A DNA stretch of 64,000 nucleotides from Chitinophaga sp. MM2321. Lineage in GTDB: Bacteria; Bacteroidota; Bacteroidia; Chitinophagales; Chitinophagaceae. The position numbers and the translations under genes were made by a program. The DNA is taken from the NCBI RefSeq assembly GCF_964033635.1, contig NZ_OZ035533.1, forward strand, positions 2,170,001 through 2,234,000. Reading direction: 5' to 3'. This document shows, one piece after another, positions 27,461 to 37,379 of the stretch. The stretch's first letter is position 1; the number at the start of each line of letters is the position of its first letter. The notes below the pieces were generated by a model. The model was not told the DNA's origin. It did no database searches and saw only the letters and a list, made by a program, of their open reading frames with translations.

Positions 27461-29686
27461 ATGAAAATTTTTTTTATCCTTATACGTTGGATCATTGGTA
27501 TTTTCCTGTGTTTAACTGCCTTAGGAGGTTTTTTAAGTGGAGAAGTAGGAACTGCGTTTTTTATTCTAGTTTTTGGTTTGGTGTTTTTGCCTCCTATATC
27601 AAAGGCCTTATTCTCCAAATTGCCTCAGAATAAGACTGGCGGAAGTAGCCAACCTCCAACGACAGGAGAAAAAATGGATGGTACCTCATCAGTTGAAGCT
27701 TCCGTATCGCTGCCATTAAATTTACCCCCCGAGCTACAAAAGGAGCATATAAGCATAAGGAATTATTCAACCCCAAAAGCCGATAATGCAAAAGATAAAC
27801 TGATTCAAATAGATCCATCTAATCTGGCGGCCCTTCCCTCAATCACTATGATCAAGGAAAGCCAGCAAGAAAAGCCAAGTATAATGGGGGATACAATGTG
27901 CCAAACAGATAATTCAATAATTGATATAACTGGAGAATCTGTTCAAATAAAGCATCTCAATCCCCTACCAGACCCAATCAATAAAACTATTATTGTTCCA
28001 TATTGGAGCCATCGGTACATATATTCCTATGACGATATAAATACTGCCACTAAAGAACAGTTTAACTTCTATCAGAATTTTAAAGAGCAGTTTTTGAAGG
28101 GAACCTATATCGACATACAAGAGAATAATAATTATGCTTTCATTCTGCTATTTGATCTCCTAAAGCAATTCGATAGAGATACTGATTTTCACGGTTTGGA
28201 GAGTGGATTGAATATTTTGGGAAGTCACTATCCTAAAACGCTACCCTATACACGATCCTTTCTCCTACAGAAAATGACCGCAATTGGAGATAATAATAAT
28301 GTGAATAGGGTCCATCAGGAAATGATGGAAGGAAACCAGCAGGAGAATAATTATAATTATTGGGGGCTTGGTTCAAAGCATAAGAAAACACTCAATCTGG
28401 ATAAGGCATCAGAAAAATTGCTGAATAGAATTTGGTATCAAGGCAATAACTTTTATGATTTAGAATTTTGCCAATTGGAGATAATTAAGCTATTTCTGGC
28501 AGTGCTTAAAGGATTACAACTAAGATATAACTCAGAACAACAAACAGTAGAACAACAATTTCAGATCGTTGCTGATGTAATAGCCAGGAAACAATACAAG
28601 TATAGGCTGAACAGTAATAACTACAAATATTGCATTCAATCTACAATAAATGAGCTATATATTTTCATTTTTAAACATTGCGAGAATGCCATCAGAGAGC
28701 TTTATGGACACAAAAGAAAACTCTCTATCGATAATTATAGCATTTTGGAAGTAAACTTGCAGTTAGAAGAAAGAATACTTTCTAAGATAAGGGAAATAAT
28801 TCCTAAAGAAATACTGCATACAAAAATACCTGACGAGCAAACCGAAATAGAATTAAACACGAAAAATACTACTCGCTGGAAATCGAAATTAAGTGAATTG
28901 GAAGGAATGCTTGGAAGTAAAAACAGTGTATGGTTTCTGGAAGAAGTGGCATGCCTGGGCAAACTAAATAAGAATAACCCTTCTATCGAAAATATATTCT
29001 TTGAAGCTTCAAAGATCCTTTCAAAAAGAGATCGTGCCGTTTCTCTTATTTTATATACTCATTACATATTTCACGATCTGAACTCCAAGACTTTTGATAA
29101 TAAGCCAATTGCTAAAACAATTCAAAGGAATTTATTTGATAATGATGAGCAAGCATTAGAATTTGAATCTATCATTAATAACCTCATTAAAACAAAGAAT
29201 CTCAAAGTTGCAATTGATAATGCCTCTAGGCTCTATTTACCCAAACGGAAAAGAATTCAATTAGATATTGGTACGATCAAAGATGTAAATCGTAAATATA
29301 AAGGTACAGTTGAGTTGTTAAATGAATTACTGCAAGATGAAAGCGCAATAGATGAATCACTTGCAGATAGCTATTCCATAGAGCCGATTGAATTTCCTTC
29401 GTCCAATCACACAGTGCATAGCGCCGAAGATGAAATAGTGCCTGTTCATAAAGTTGAGCTGAATGCAGCACAATCAGGTTTGTTGCAAATATTTTTGAAG
29501 AATAGTTGGTCTGTTGCGCAAGTTGATATAAACACTTATGCTAAGTCAATCGGAATGTTCTCCAACCAATTAATAGAGAGTGTCAATGATGTATGTTTTG
29601 AATTAATTGATGATTTATTGATTGAGGAAGATGACGATTTTTATGTTATTAATGAAAATTACTATCAAAATATATTCTCAAAATGA
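27461..29686 (+). CDS. sngA: TerB-N/TerB-C domain protein, SngA-like component of a Shango defence system
   Basis: 741 aa. The N-terminus has two membrane helices (about 3-23 and 28-48). A Ser/Thr/Asn-rich linker runs to about residue 175. A TerB-N-like domain begins at about 178 (PYWSHRYIYSYDDI, then FYQNFKEQFLKGTYIDIQENNNYAFILLFDLL). A TerB-C-like domain occupies about 600-741 (VELNAAQSGLLQIFLKNSW... ELIDDLLIEEDDDFYVINENYY). Known Shango systems pair a TerB-domain protein with an ATPase and a helicase and protect against phages; that order is seen here. The stop codon overlaps the next start (ATGA). Low GC supports horizontal transfer. The role of the TerB protein is not established, and the membrane hairpin suggests an inner-membrane location. 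Confidence 0.75.
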   Translation: MKIFFILIRWIIGIFLCLTALGGFLSGEVGTAFFILVFGLVFLPPISKALFSKLPQNKTGGSSQPPTTGEKMDGTSSVEASVSLPLNLPPELQKEHISIRNYSTPKADNAKDKLIQIDPSNLAALPSITMIKESQQEKPSIMGDTMCQTDNSIIDITGESVQIKHLNPLPDPINKTIIVPYWSHRYIYSYDDINTATKEQFNFYQNFKEQFLKGTYIDIQENNNYAFILLFDLLKQFDRDTDFHGLESGLNILGSHYPKTLPYTRSFLLQKMTAIGDNNNVNRVHQEMMEGNQQENNYNYWGLGSKHKKTLNLDKASEKLLNRIWYQGNNFYDLEFCQLEIIKLFLAVLKGLQLRYNSEQQTVEQQFQIVADVIARKQYKYRLNSNNYKYCIQSTINELYIFIFKHCENAIRELYGHKRKLSIDNYSILEVNLQLEERILSKIREIIPKEILHTKIPDEQTEIELNTKNTTRWKSKLSELEGMLGSKNSVWFLEEVACLGKLNKNNPSIENIFFEASKILSKRDRAVSLILYTHYIFHDLNSKTFDNKPIAKTIQRNLFDNDEQALEFESIINNLIKTKNLKVAIDNASRLYLPKRKRIQLDIGTIKDVNRKYKGTVELLNELLQDESAIDESLADSYSIEPIEFPSSNHTVHSAEDEIVPVHKVELNAAQSGLLQIFLKNSWSVAQVDINTYAKSIGMFSNQLIESVNDVCFELIDDLLIEEDDDFYVINENYYQNIFSK

Positions 29687-30996
29687 TTGCAAATGTAAAG
29701 CCCAAGGAAGCTACAGCTATTATAAATTCTTTAATTGCAGGCGTAGTGCCAAAAATAGGAATTCAACATATCACTGTTGGCAGATCTGAAGAAACTAATG
29801 CCTTTATTATGGCTTTAGAAGATGTTAAGAATGGACATAGTATGGTCAAATTCTGGATAGGAGACTTTGGTTCGGGGAAATCATTTATGCTTCACTTGAT
29901 GAATACGGTGGCACTTCGGCAAAAATTTGTTGTAACCAATGCTGACTTTACACCAGATAACCGGTTGTATGCGAATGATGGGAAGGCGGTGTCATTATAT
30001 ACCTCTTTAATGGACAATATCGCTATTCAAACAAAACCTGAAGGGGGTGCATTGTCAACACTTATGGAGAAATGGATTGAACAGATTATTTCGAAAACAG
30101 CATTGGAAAATAATATTCTTCTGACGGAAATTCGCAAGAAGGAACAATTTCCGCTTATCCAAGCTAATATTTTGAAAACCATAAATGAAATTACTGAGGT
30201 TGGTGGTTTTGATTTTGGAATGGTTGTAATGAAATACTATGAAGGATACGTTAAGGATGATGAGGCTTTAAGGAAAAATGCTTTAAAATGGTTGAAAGGA
30301 GAATACAGAACGAAAACAGAGGCAAAGCACGATTTAGGTGTTAGGGAAATTATTAATGATATAAATTATTATGACATGCTGAAAAACTTCTGCAAATTGT
30401 TTGTCAGCATGGGATATAGTGGCTTTCTCATTAATCTTGATGAAGTAATTAACTTATACAAAATATCGACTTCCGTAATGCGTGAGAAGAATTACGAAAA
30501 GATACTGGCTATCTATAATGATTGCTTTCAAGGTAAAGTATCACACCTTTTCTTCAATTTCGCCGGTACAAAAGAAACGTTAGAAAATGAGCGACGAGGC
30601 TTATTTAGCTACGATGCCTTAAAAACAAGACTGGAGACGAATAAATTTGAAACAGCAGAGATTAGAGATTTTGCGCAGCCGGTAATAAGAATATTACCAC
30701 TGGATCATAATGAAATATTTGTTTTATTGAAGAAGCTGAAAGCTGTTTTTGATTTCAATTATTCTTCTAGTATTGATATTACTGATGTTGATATACAAAC
30801 CTTCATGGAGGAAATGTTTAATAAACCAGGTGCGCATGAATTCTTAACACCCAGGGAGGTAATTAGGGACTTCTTGAATATATTAAACATCCTTCGGCAA
30901 AATCCTTCCTTGGAGAAAAGTAAGTTATTTGGTGAAATGGAAGTGGTAGACGAAAGGCCTGATATACTTTCCTTGGATGAAATAGATGAGTTGTAA
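29683..30996 (+). CDS. sngB: P-loop ATPase of DUF2791/BREX type, SngB-like component
   Basis: 437 aa cytoplasmic ATPase. Walker A is GDFGSGKS at residues 60-67 (Lys66). The Walker B-like strand GFLINLDE places the acidic pair at about 253-254. The N-terminal KEATAIINSLIAGVVPKIGIQHITVGRSEE segment is typical of DUF2791 proteins (BrxC/BrxD-like ATP-binding proteins), which bind the target name in BREX and Shango. An internal insert, from about 110 to 230, is Lys/Glu rich. The start overlaps sngA by 4 bp and the stop shares one base with the start of the helicase, so translation is coupled. A role as motor or sensor with the helicase is inferred. Confidence 0.8.
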   Translation: MIANVKPKEATAIINSLIAGVVPKIGIQHITVGRSEETNAFIMALEDVKNGHSMVKFWIGDFGSGKSFMLHLMNTVALRQKFVVTNADFTPDNRLYANDGKAVSLYTSLMDNIAIQTKPEGGALSTLMEKWIEQIISKTALENNILLTEIRKKEQFPLIQANILKTINEITEVGGFDFGMVVMKYYEGYVKDDEALRKNALKWLKGEYRTKTEAKHDLGVREIINDINYYDMLKNFCKLFVSMGYSGFLINLDEVINLYKISTSVMREKNYEKILAIYNDCFQGKVSHLFFNFAGTKETLENERRGLFSYDALKTRLETNKFETAEIRDFAQPVIRILPLDHNEIFVLLKKLKAVFDFNYSSSIDITDVDIQTFMEEMFNKPGAHEFLTPREVIRDFLNILNILRQNPSLEKSKLFGEMEVVDERPDILSLDEIDEL

Positions 30997-33125
30997 TGCC
31001 TATCAACTTGCTCTCTGAGCCAATCCGCAGGTATATTAGAGATAAACGCTGGGAAGAACTCCGACCAATTCAGGCAGCGGCCATCAAGAAAATTATTTCT
31101 ACTGACCAGAATTTTATTCTAGCATCAAGAACAGCCTCTGGTAAAACAGAGGCTGCATTTCTCCCTATTCTTTCTAAATTAAATTTTAGAGAGCATGGGG
31201 TGCAGGTTCTATATATTTCACCCCTAATAGCACTAATTAATGATCAATTTTACCGGGTAGAGGAACTGTGTAAACACCTCGATATCTCCGTTACAAAGTG
31301 GCACGGGGAAGCTAGTAAAGCAGCAAAAGAGGCTGTGGTAAAGCAACCCAATGGCATTGTATTGATAACGCCTGAATCCATTGAGGCGATGTTTGTAAAT
31401 AAACCATTTAATATCTTACATCTTTTCTCCAATTTGAGATATGTTGTTATTGATGAGATACATTCTTTTATTGGTACGGAGAGAGGGATACAACTCAAAT
31501 CCTTACTGGCAAGGATACAATCAACCATACCTGTTCCATTCAGTATAATTGGTTTATCTGCTACTATTGGTGACTATCGGGAAGCAAAACGATTTACAGG
31601 TAATGAAGCAAATACAATAGTCCTGTTGGACAGAACGAAAAAGGAAATAAACGCAAAGTTCAAATACTTTGAAGCCGAAGGAGAGGAGTTACCGTTGGCT
31701 TTACTGAAAGATTTATACGTAGAAACGAAGGATGACAAAGTTCTTATATTTCCCAATAATAGAGGGCGTGCGGAGGAAATAGCGGTTAAACTCAGGAAGA
31801 TTTCGGATAAAGTGGGAGGGCATTCCAATTATTTCTCACATCACTCATCTGTTGATAAAGAAGTAAGAGAGCATGTTGAGTATTTTGCGAAAAATAATGA
31901 AAGACGGAGTTTTTGTATTGCATGCACTTCCACATTGGAGCTTGGAATTGATATCGGTGGTGTGGATGAAGTAGTGCAGATTGATGCGGCGAATAGTATC
32001 GCTTCTCTTATTCAAAGAGTAGGTAGAAGTGGGCGAAAAAATGGTATGCCAAGCAATCTGTTTCTGTATGCCACTAATCAATGGAGCCTTTTGCAATCTA
32101 TCGCTTGTTGGGAACTCTATCAGGAAGAATTCATAGAACCACCGGAGATAACTGAGAAACCTTATGATATTTTGGTACATCAAATATTATCCATCCTCAA
32201 AGGGGGAAATGGTATTACGCATGAACGGTTATTGAGAGAACTATCAACAAACTTTGCTTTTTCTCAGATTGATACCATCGAGAAGGAAGAAGTGATAAGC
32301 CACCTACTATCCATAGATTTTATAGAAAAGACAGGACTTGAATTGATTATTGGAGTAGAAGGAGAAAAGATAGTTAATAATAAAGATTTTTATAGCGTTT
32401 TTATTTCGGAGCCTAATTTTAAAGTCCTACATGCAGGTAATAGAATAGGTGAAATTCCATTCTCTCCACAAATAAAGGAGGACGAGAATATCTTACTCGC
32501 GGCAAAAATTTGGAAGATAAAATTTGTAGATTTTAAAGCAAAGAAAATTGAAGTTGTGAGAGCCGCAGATGGGCGAAAACCCGTATTCTTTAGTGGACAT
32601 CTCACCGTGCATACCAAGATAAGAGAAAAGATGCTGGAAATAATTTACTCCACTAAACAATTTTCCTACTTGGATGAGGCGTGTCAGCAACAGATATTAG
32701 AGATTCGACAAGAATTTATGAGCTGTAAGATTAGGAATGTTGAGGGAGAAAGACCTTTGCTGGTGACCGATAAAAAAGTTAAATTTTATTCATTTACAGG
32801 TACAAAAACTAATCAATCGCTTGGATTACTATTTACCGTAAATGGTATTATAAATAATTTGGATGTATATGTTAGCTCATTTGAAATGTCAATTTCTGTG
32901 GAAGAATTACAAAAGAAGTGGCTCAATCTACTTTTATCATTGAATAATATTGATGAACATATTGAATCCTTACTGAAGCAGAATCCTAGTTTGATCGACT
33001 TTTCCAAGTGGGCTATTTATTTGCCTTTAAAGTTACAGATCGGGTTACTAAAACAGCAATATTATGATTTTAATGCAGCAGCGCAGCTGGTAAATTTTAT
33101 TAAGCTTGTACCAAATAGTGAATAA
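30996..33125 (+). CDS. sngC: Lhr-like DEAD/DEAH-box helicase, SngC-like component
   Basis: 709 aa superfamily 2 helicase. Motif Q-like RPIQAAAIKKI is near residue 25. Walker A ASRTASGKT is at 43-51. Motif II is DEIH at 153-156, a DExH box. SAT occurs in IIGLSATIGD. The second RecA lobe carries CTSTLELGIDIGGVDEVVQ and motif VI QRVGRSGR at 340-347. The family resemblance is to Lhr-type ATP-dependent helicases. The C-terminal 350 residues lack a motif I recognise and may bind nucleic acid or the partner proteins. It completes the three-gene Shango order (TerB, ATPase, helicase). Codon use is AT-rich like its two neighbours and unlike the flanking genes. Confidence 0.85.
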   Translation: MPINLLSEPIRRYIRDKRWEELRPIQAAAIKKIISTDQNFILASRTASGKTEAAFLPILSKLNFREHGVQVLYISPLIALINDQFYRVEELCKHLDISVTKWHGEASKAAKEAVVKQPNGIVLITPESIEAMFVNKPFNILHLFSNLRYVVIDEIHSFIGTERGIQLKSLLARIQSTIPVPFSIIGLSATIGDYREAKRFTGNEANTIVLLDRTKKEINAKFKYFEAEGEELPLALLKDLYVETKDDKVLIFPNNRGRAEEIAVKLRKISDKVGGHSNYFSHHSSVDKEVREHVEYFAKNNERRSFCIACTSTLELGIDIGGVDEVVQIDAANSIASLIQRVGRSGRKNGMPSNLFLYATNQWSLLQSIACWELYQEEFIEPPEITEKPYDILVHQILSILKGGNGITHERLLRELSTNFAFSQIDTIEKEEVISHLLSIDFIEKTGLELIIGVEGEKIVNNKDFYSVFISEPNFKVLHAGNRIGEIPFSPQIKEDENILLAAKIWKIKFVDFKAKKIEVVRAADGRKPVFFSGHLTVHTKIREKMLEIIYSTKQFSYLDEACQQQILEIRQEFMSCKIRNVEGERPLLVTDKKVKFYSFTGTKTNQSLGLLFTVNGIINNLDVYVSSFEMSISVEELQKKWLNLLLSLNNIDEHIESLLKQNPSLIDFSKWAIYLPLKLQIGLLKQQYYDFNAAAQLVNFIKLVPNSE

Positions 33126-33305
33126 CCATCCTGGAAGTTGGGAATGTAAAATAGGTTATACCTGATTAATAGTTCGAATTTCAGTATTAAATTATGTTAT
33201 AGCTTTCGATAGAGCTAGATCAGGGAGTCAATGCTGTAAATGGTATCTGATAAGAAATGAGATAAATGATTGCACATTGGTTTTACCCCGATCGCAGCTT
33301 TTGGT

Positions 33306-34493
33306 CTACCTTTGCTGAAAGTCACCAACCATTTCATTTTTCACGGACAACTTCTTTCTTCTACGTTCCAGTATACGTTGTCTGAGCCGCAGGAAAGGCG
33401 CTTCTACCGTTTTATTTAATAAAAGGGCACCCAGGATGCCGGCTGTAAGACAGAGCAGGAACATCAGGTTGCCTTTGGGCGCAATACCGGCTTTCTCCAG
33501 CAGGGGATGTACCAGGTGTATCACTCCTTTATGCGATAGATATAATACAAAAGATAACCTGGCAATGAGTGCCGTGACGCGGCTATTGTACCGGTACAAC
33601 ACGCAGGACGGACTTACAGCAGCCATGACCAGCAAGCCATAACCGGCTGCTACCAACGGATACCCGGATATGGAAGCGTGGAAACTTTGTTGTGCCTTAC
33701 ACAAAAACCAGGCGCCGGTTAAAACGATAAGGCCAGCTAACAAAATGATATTCCCATGTTTTGTCAGCCGTTCTTTTACAGCGGGCCTGAAGGCAAATAG
33801 CGCAGCAATGGCAACACCCGCCAGTAATCCATCGAGCCGGTTGTAGGTGGGGTAGTACATATACCGGTACCAGGTAATACCAAAGTTGTTTTGTCCTGCT
33901 TCGGGCGCAATTAAGAAATGCCAGCTGTATAGCCTTACAACAAAGCCAAAGAGCAACACTGCCAACAATATCAGTCCTCCTTTTTTCATGGTTTTGAAAT
34001 GTAACAGCAGGATCAGTACAAGCGGGAAGAGCAAATAAAAATGTTCTTCTACACATAATGACCAGACATGCGAAAAAGTACCGAAGTTTTTAATATCGAA
34101 GTTGAAATTTTGTGTAAACGTTAAAAATTTCCATAGTGGCGGCAATGCTTCTCTTTCCCGGAAAGCAGGTATTAAAAAATAGATAGCCAATAGCAGGAGG
34201 TAAGCCGGAATGATCCTGAAAAAACGTTTAATAAAAAATTCCGGCAGGGATATTTCTTTTCCGGCGGCTATGTTTACAAACAACTGGGAGGAGATCAGGT
34301 AGCCACTCAATACAAAGAAAAGGTCTACGCCCGTCCATCCGAAGCCCATTATATTGTCCAGCCAATGCGGGTGCGGAAACATCCGGTAATGATAAAACAA
34401 GACCATGATAATAGCCAGTGCTCTCAAATGATCCAGCCCGTAAAGCTTTTTATTTTGTGCTGTTGTAGTAACTGTTGCCGTTGGATATGTCAT
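33306..34493 (-). CDS. Acyltransferase 3 family (OafA/YrhL-like) membrane protein
   Basis: 395 aa polytopic membrane protein that would transfer acyl groups, typically acetyl, to cell-envelope carbohydrates. The N-terminal GLDHLRALAIIMVLFYHYRMFPHPHW and GWTGVDLFFVLSGYLISSQLF blocks are the family hallmark, with the His-rich first helix. About ten hydrophobic helices follow. SHVWSLCVEEHFYLLFPLVLILL is a further signature. The C-terminus is basic (LRQRILERRRKK). The acceptor is unknown. It is transcribed towards the AT-rich island, and its base composition resembles the rest of the chromosome. Confidence 0.9.
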   Translation of the reverse strand: MTYPTATVTTTAQNKKLYGLDHLRALAIIMVLFYHYRMFPHPHWLDNIMGFGWTGVDLFFVLSGYLISSQLFVNIAAGKEISLPEFFIKRFFRIIPAYLLLLAIYFLIPAFREREALPPLWKFLTFTQNFNFDIKNFGTFSHVWSLCVEEHFYLLFPLVLILLLHFKTMKKGGLILLAVLLFGFVVRLYSWHFLIAPEAGQNNFGITWYRYMYYPTYNRLDGLLAGVAIAALFAFRPAVKERLTKHGNIILLAGLIVLTGAWFLCKAQQSFHASISGYPLVAAGYGLLVMAAVSPSCVLYRYNSRVTALIARLSFVLYLSHKGVIHLVHPLLEKAGIAPKGNLMFLLCLTAGILGALLLNKTVEAPFLRLRQRILERRRKKLSVKNEMVGDFQQR

Positions 34494-34634
34494 AAAATAG
34501 CTGCCACCTGTTGACAGGGGCTAAAAATACCCTTTCAATTTATAAGGAAGATTCCCGTGCGTTCAATATAATAAATGTTTATTGCCCTGTTGGATTTTCG
34601 TTATAAACGGTTTATAGATTGTATAGACGATTAT

Positions 34635-37034
34635 TTATTGTTTACTGTAATTTGTTTCTATCTTTTTATGTTGAATTTCTTTACCATTGGCACGCCCAAA
34701 CCGGTAATTAACATTGATCTTGAATACCCGCGTAGTGTATTTCTGTAGAAAGTCCTGTTGAAAGGTGCCCGGTAGTGCTGTTATTCTTCTGTAGCGGTCG
34801 GTATTGAAAATGTCTGTACAACTCAATGTGAGGGCCAGGTTCTTTTCTTTCAGAAAATCTTTTTTCAGCGCCAGGTCTATACTGCTGGTGCTACTGGTTT
34901 TACCTTGTGGTATTATCTGTGGGGCTTCATACGATGCTGATAATTGCAGCGTCATATCCTGTGGCAGCTTTGCATCTGAACTGAGCTTCGCAAACCAGCT
35001 AAATCCACTGTTGTCGAGTACAGATCCTATATGGGTATCCGTGATCCGGGTATCAAAAAAGTTCAGGTTGGTTGTCAGGTTCCACCACGTGGTAATGGGA
35101 TTTTTAAAGATCAGTTCTGCGCCATAGGTGTTGCTGTGATCGGCATTGATATAGGTGGTCAGCAGGGTATCAGGTGCAATGGGATAGGTGTAGGTTGTGA
35201 TGGGATGCTGAATATTGCGCAGGTAAGCGGTGGCAATGAGTGTGGATTTACCAAACGATTTATTATAAGAGAATTCCAGCAGATTAGTAAATGCTGATTG
35301 CAATGCAGTATTGCCTTTGAACAGATTTTGTGGATTGGAGTAATCAATTCTTGGCGTGATTTCATCAAAGGCCGGCCTGGTGACCCGCCTGGAATAATTG
35401 AGATGCAATTCCTGTTCGGCTCCCAATTGCCGGGTAAGAAAGAAGCTTGGAAAGAGGCCGGGATTATGGTACGCTATCCTGATGCCGCTGTCTGGCATCA
35501 TACCGGTATAATCATACTGTTCAAAACGTAATCCGGCTATATAACTGAACTTGCCATAGCTATCGCTGAAATTACCATAGGCGCTGTATGTTGGATCTTT
35601 ATAGTTGAAATCATAGGTACCTTGCTTATTCACCAGGTAGTCGCTGGTGTGATGGTCATAATCCTGCAGGAGGCTTTGATTACGATCTTTGTGCCAGGTG
35701 ATCTTTACACCGGTTTCCAGTTTAGCTTTATTCTCTTTGAACGTATTGGTATAATCTGATTGCAGTATAACGGTATGCCCCTTAAACCCGCCACTGGATT
35801 GTTGTAACACGGGATTGCCCAGGGAGGCGCCTTGCGGATCCTGGTACTGCATATGATAGCTCCCATCTACCGGTCCCTTATATTTTTCTACACTGAAATC
35901 AGCGGTTAACTTTTCTCCCTGTTTACGGAATTGATATGCATAGCTGAGAGCAGCCTGCCCGAAACGGAAATTTTCTGTATTGCCGGTATGACGGATCGCA
36001 CCTGAATCTGCCAACGCTGCTTTGTTGAGGTAATAGCTCTGCTGGTTGTTATAGGTCCTGAAATCACCGCCGCCATACGTGCCGGTCAGCGAAAAGGTAT
36101 GTTGTTTATTGGGTTCGTAATCGAGGGTAAACTTCCCTTTCCTGAATGGGCCTTTGGTGACACTTTCAGCTTGCTGCTGTAAAGCCGTACCATCTGAAAG
36201 ATTGTTCCTGTAAAGCGTTTCACGGTGTTTGCCCTGGTGACCATGTTCCAGGAAATTGACATTGAACCGGAAGTCTCCTTTTGAAATATTGAAGTCCCCA
36301 TAAAGGTTATGCTCCGGTATGGTTGTCCAGTTGGCATTCACGGAACCGTACATACCAGCTTTGCTATTTTTTTTGGAAATAATATTAATAATACCGCCGC
36401 TGCCATCTGCATCATATTTAGCAGAAGGGTTCGTAATGATCTCAATGGAGGCCACCTGGTCTGCCGGTATTTGTTCAAGGGTGAGATTCGTCCGCTTGCC
36501 GTCCAGCAGCAGGGTGGGAGTGCTGTTACGCAAGGTTATCTTTCCGGAATTGATTGTTACGCCGGGTATCTGCCGGAACACCTCTGACACGGTACCTCCT
36601 TTTGCATTCAGGTTGCTGGCAACGTTGAATACCTTTTTATCCGGCATTACCTGGTAGGACTCTTTTTGCGCGGTGACGGTAATGCCCTGCAGGTCTGTAA
36701 AGGCCGGTGCAATACTAACAGAACCGATATCTGTTGTTGCTTGTTTCTTTACCTCAAACACCAGCTGCTTTGTCCTGTAGCCAATGAAGCTGATGGATAA
36801 TGTATTTTCCCGGCCAGGTAAGGTGGTACATTTTATATGGAACGCTCCCTTGTCTGATGTGGTACCGATCCCTATAACGCTATCTTTTTCGTTTCTCCAT
36901 TGCAGTGTAACACCTGGAACAGGATCACCGGAAACGGAATCTACAACGCTCCCATGTATATAGTTTGCCCCGCTTTGAGCGAGGCTTTGAAAGGAAAGGA
37001 TGAGGATGAATATCTGTGCTACAATAAATTTCAT
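34635..37034 (-). CDS. Outer-membrane beta-barrel TonB-dependent receptor-like protein
   Basis: 799 aa outer-membrane protein. A signal peptide (ending FQSLAQ) is followed by a carboxypeptidase-regulatory-like domain (YIHGSVVDSVSGDPVPGVTLQW). A plug-like region contains VSEVFRQIPGVTINSGKITLRNSTPTLLLDGKRT and IEIITNPSAKYDADGSGGIINIISKK. A beta-barrel of the Bacteroidota outer-membrane family (OMP_b-brl_3 type) follows. It has no STN domain and no SusD partner, so it differs from the SusC proteins in this window. Such receptors may take up metals, peptides or siderophores; the substrate is not readable. A putative 36-residue peptide gene lies 97 bp upstream on the same strand. Confidence 0.88.
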   Translation of the reverse strand: MKFIVAQIFILILSFQSLAQSGANYIHGSVVDSVSGDPVPGVTLQWRNEKDSVIGIGTTSDKGAFHIKCTTLPGRENTLSISFIGYRTKQLVFEVKKQATTDIGSVSIAPAFTDLQGITVTAQKESYQVMPDKKVFNVASNLNAKGGTVSEVFRQIPGVTINSGKITLRNSTPTLLLDGKRTNLTLEQIPADQVASIEIITNPSAKYDADGSGGIINIISKKNSKAGMYGSVNANWTTIPEHNLYGDFNISKGDFRFNVNFLEHGHQGKHRETLYRNNLSDGTALQQQAESVTKGPFRKGKFTLDYEPNKQHTFSLTGTYGGGDFRTYNNQQSYYLNKAALADSGAIRHTGNTENFRFGQAALSYAYQFRKQGEKLTADFSVEKYKGPVDGSYHMQYQDPQGASLGNPVLQQSSGGFKGHTVILQSDYTNTFKENKAKLETGVKITWHKDRNQSLLQDYDHHTSDYLVNKQGTYDFNYKDPTYSAYGNFSDSYGKFSYIAGLRFEQYDYTGMMPDSGIRIAYHNPGLFPSFFLTRQLGAEQELHLNYSRRVTRPAFDEITPRIDYSNPQNLFKGNTALQSAFTNLLEFSYNKSFGKSTLIATAYLRNIQHPITTYTYPIAPDTLLTTYINADHSNTYGAELIFKNPITTWWNLTTNLNFFDTRITDTHIGSVLDNSGFSWFAKLSSDAKLPQDMTLQLSASYEAPQIIPQGKTSSTSSIDLALKKDFLKEKNLALTLSCTDIFNTDRYRRITALPGTFQQDFLQKYTTRVFKINVNYRFGRANGKEIQHKKIETNYSKQ

Positions 37035-37131
37035 GGCTTATATATTATAGAATGTCGCAGAGAGCGGCCCTGTCAGGGATCTCCTAACGTAAAAGTGTTA
37101 ATCAAATCAGTAAATTAGTTTTCTAAACAGG

Positions 37132-37242
37132 TTAGCATTTAAAGGAGATATGGCCGGCAAGCTGGCGTAACAGCTGTGGTTTGGCAGCAAATGAGCTGGC
37201 ACTGGTGGTGCGTGTAGCCGTAGTAGTAAGTCTTATTTTCAT
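37132..37242 (-). CDS. Possible 36-residue peptide (small ORF, unknown)
   Basis: Open frame of 36 codons starting MKIRLTTTATRTT and ending GHISFKC, too short for usual gene finders. It is rich in Thr, Ser, Ala, Arg and Leu, with one terminal Cys, and has no hydrophobic signal. It is preceded by AT-rich DNA with a promoter-like pair and followed 97 bp later by the outer-membrane receptor gene on the same strand. It could be a leader peptide controlling that receptor, a small secreted or modified peptide, or a chance frame. No maturation enzyme lies nearby. The ordered composition is why it is listed. Confidence 0.3.
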   Translation of the reverse strand: MKIRLTTTATRTTSASSFAAKPQLLRQLAGHISFKC

Positions 37243-37379
37243 CGAATGAATAATTTGGTAAGATGTATAGGTTAATTTACAGCTGCAAATTTCATCCAAA
37301 CATTTGGCTTGATTTTGTCGGATACGGAATTTGATTTGTAGAAAAGGGAATTTCTAAAGATGCGATAGTGCGTGCAGGC

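Noticed and set aside
33307..33314. TACCTTTG, a perfect TAnnTTTG box
   Set aside because: It lies inside the 3' end of the acyltransferase gene and no plus-strand gene follows, so it is taken as chance.
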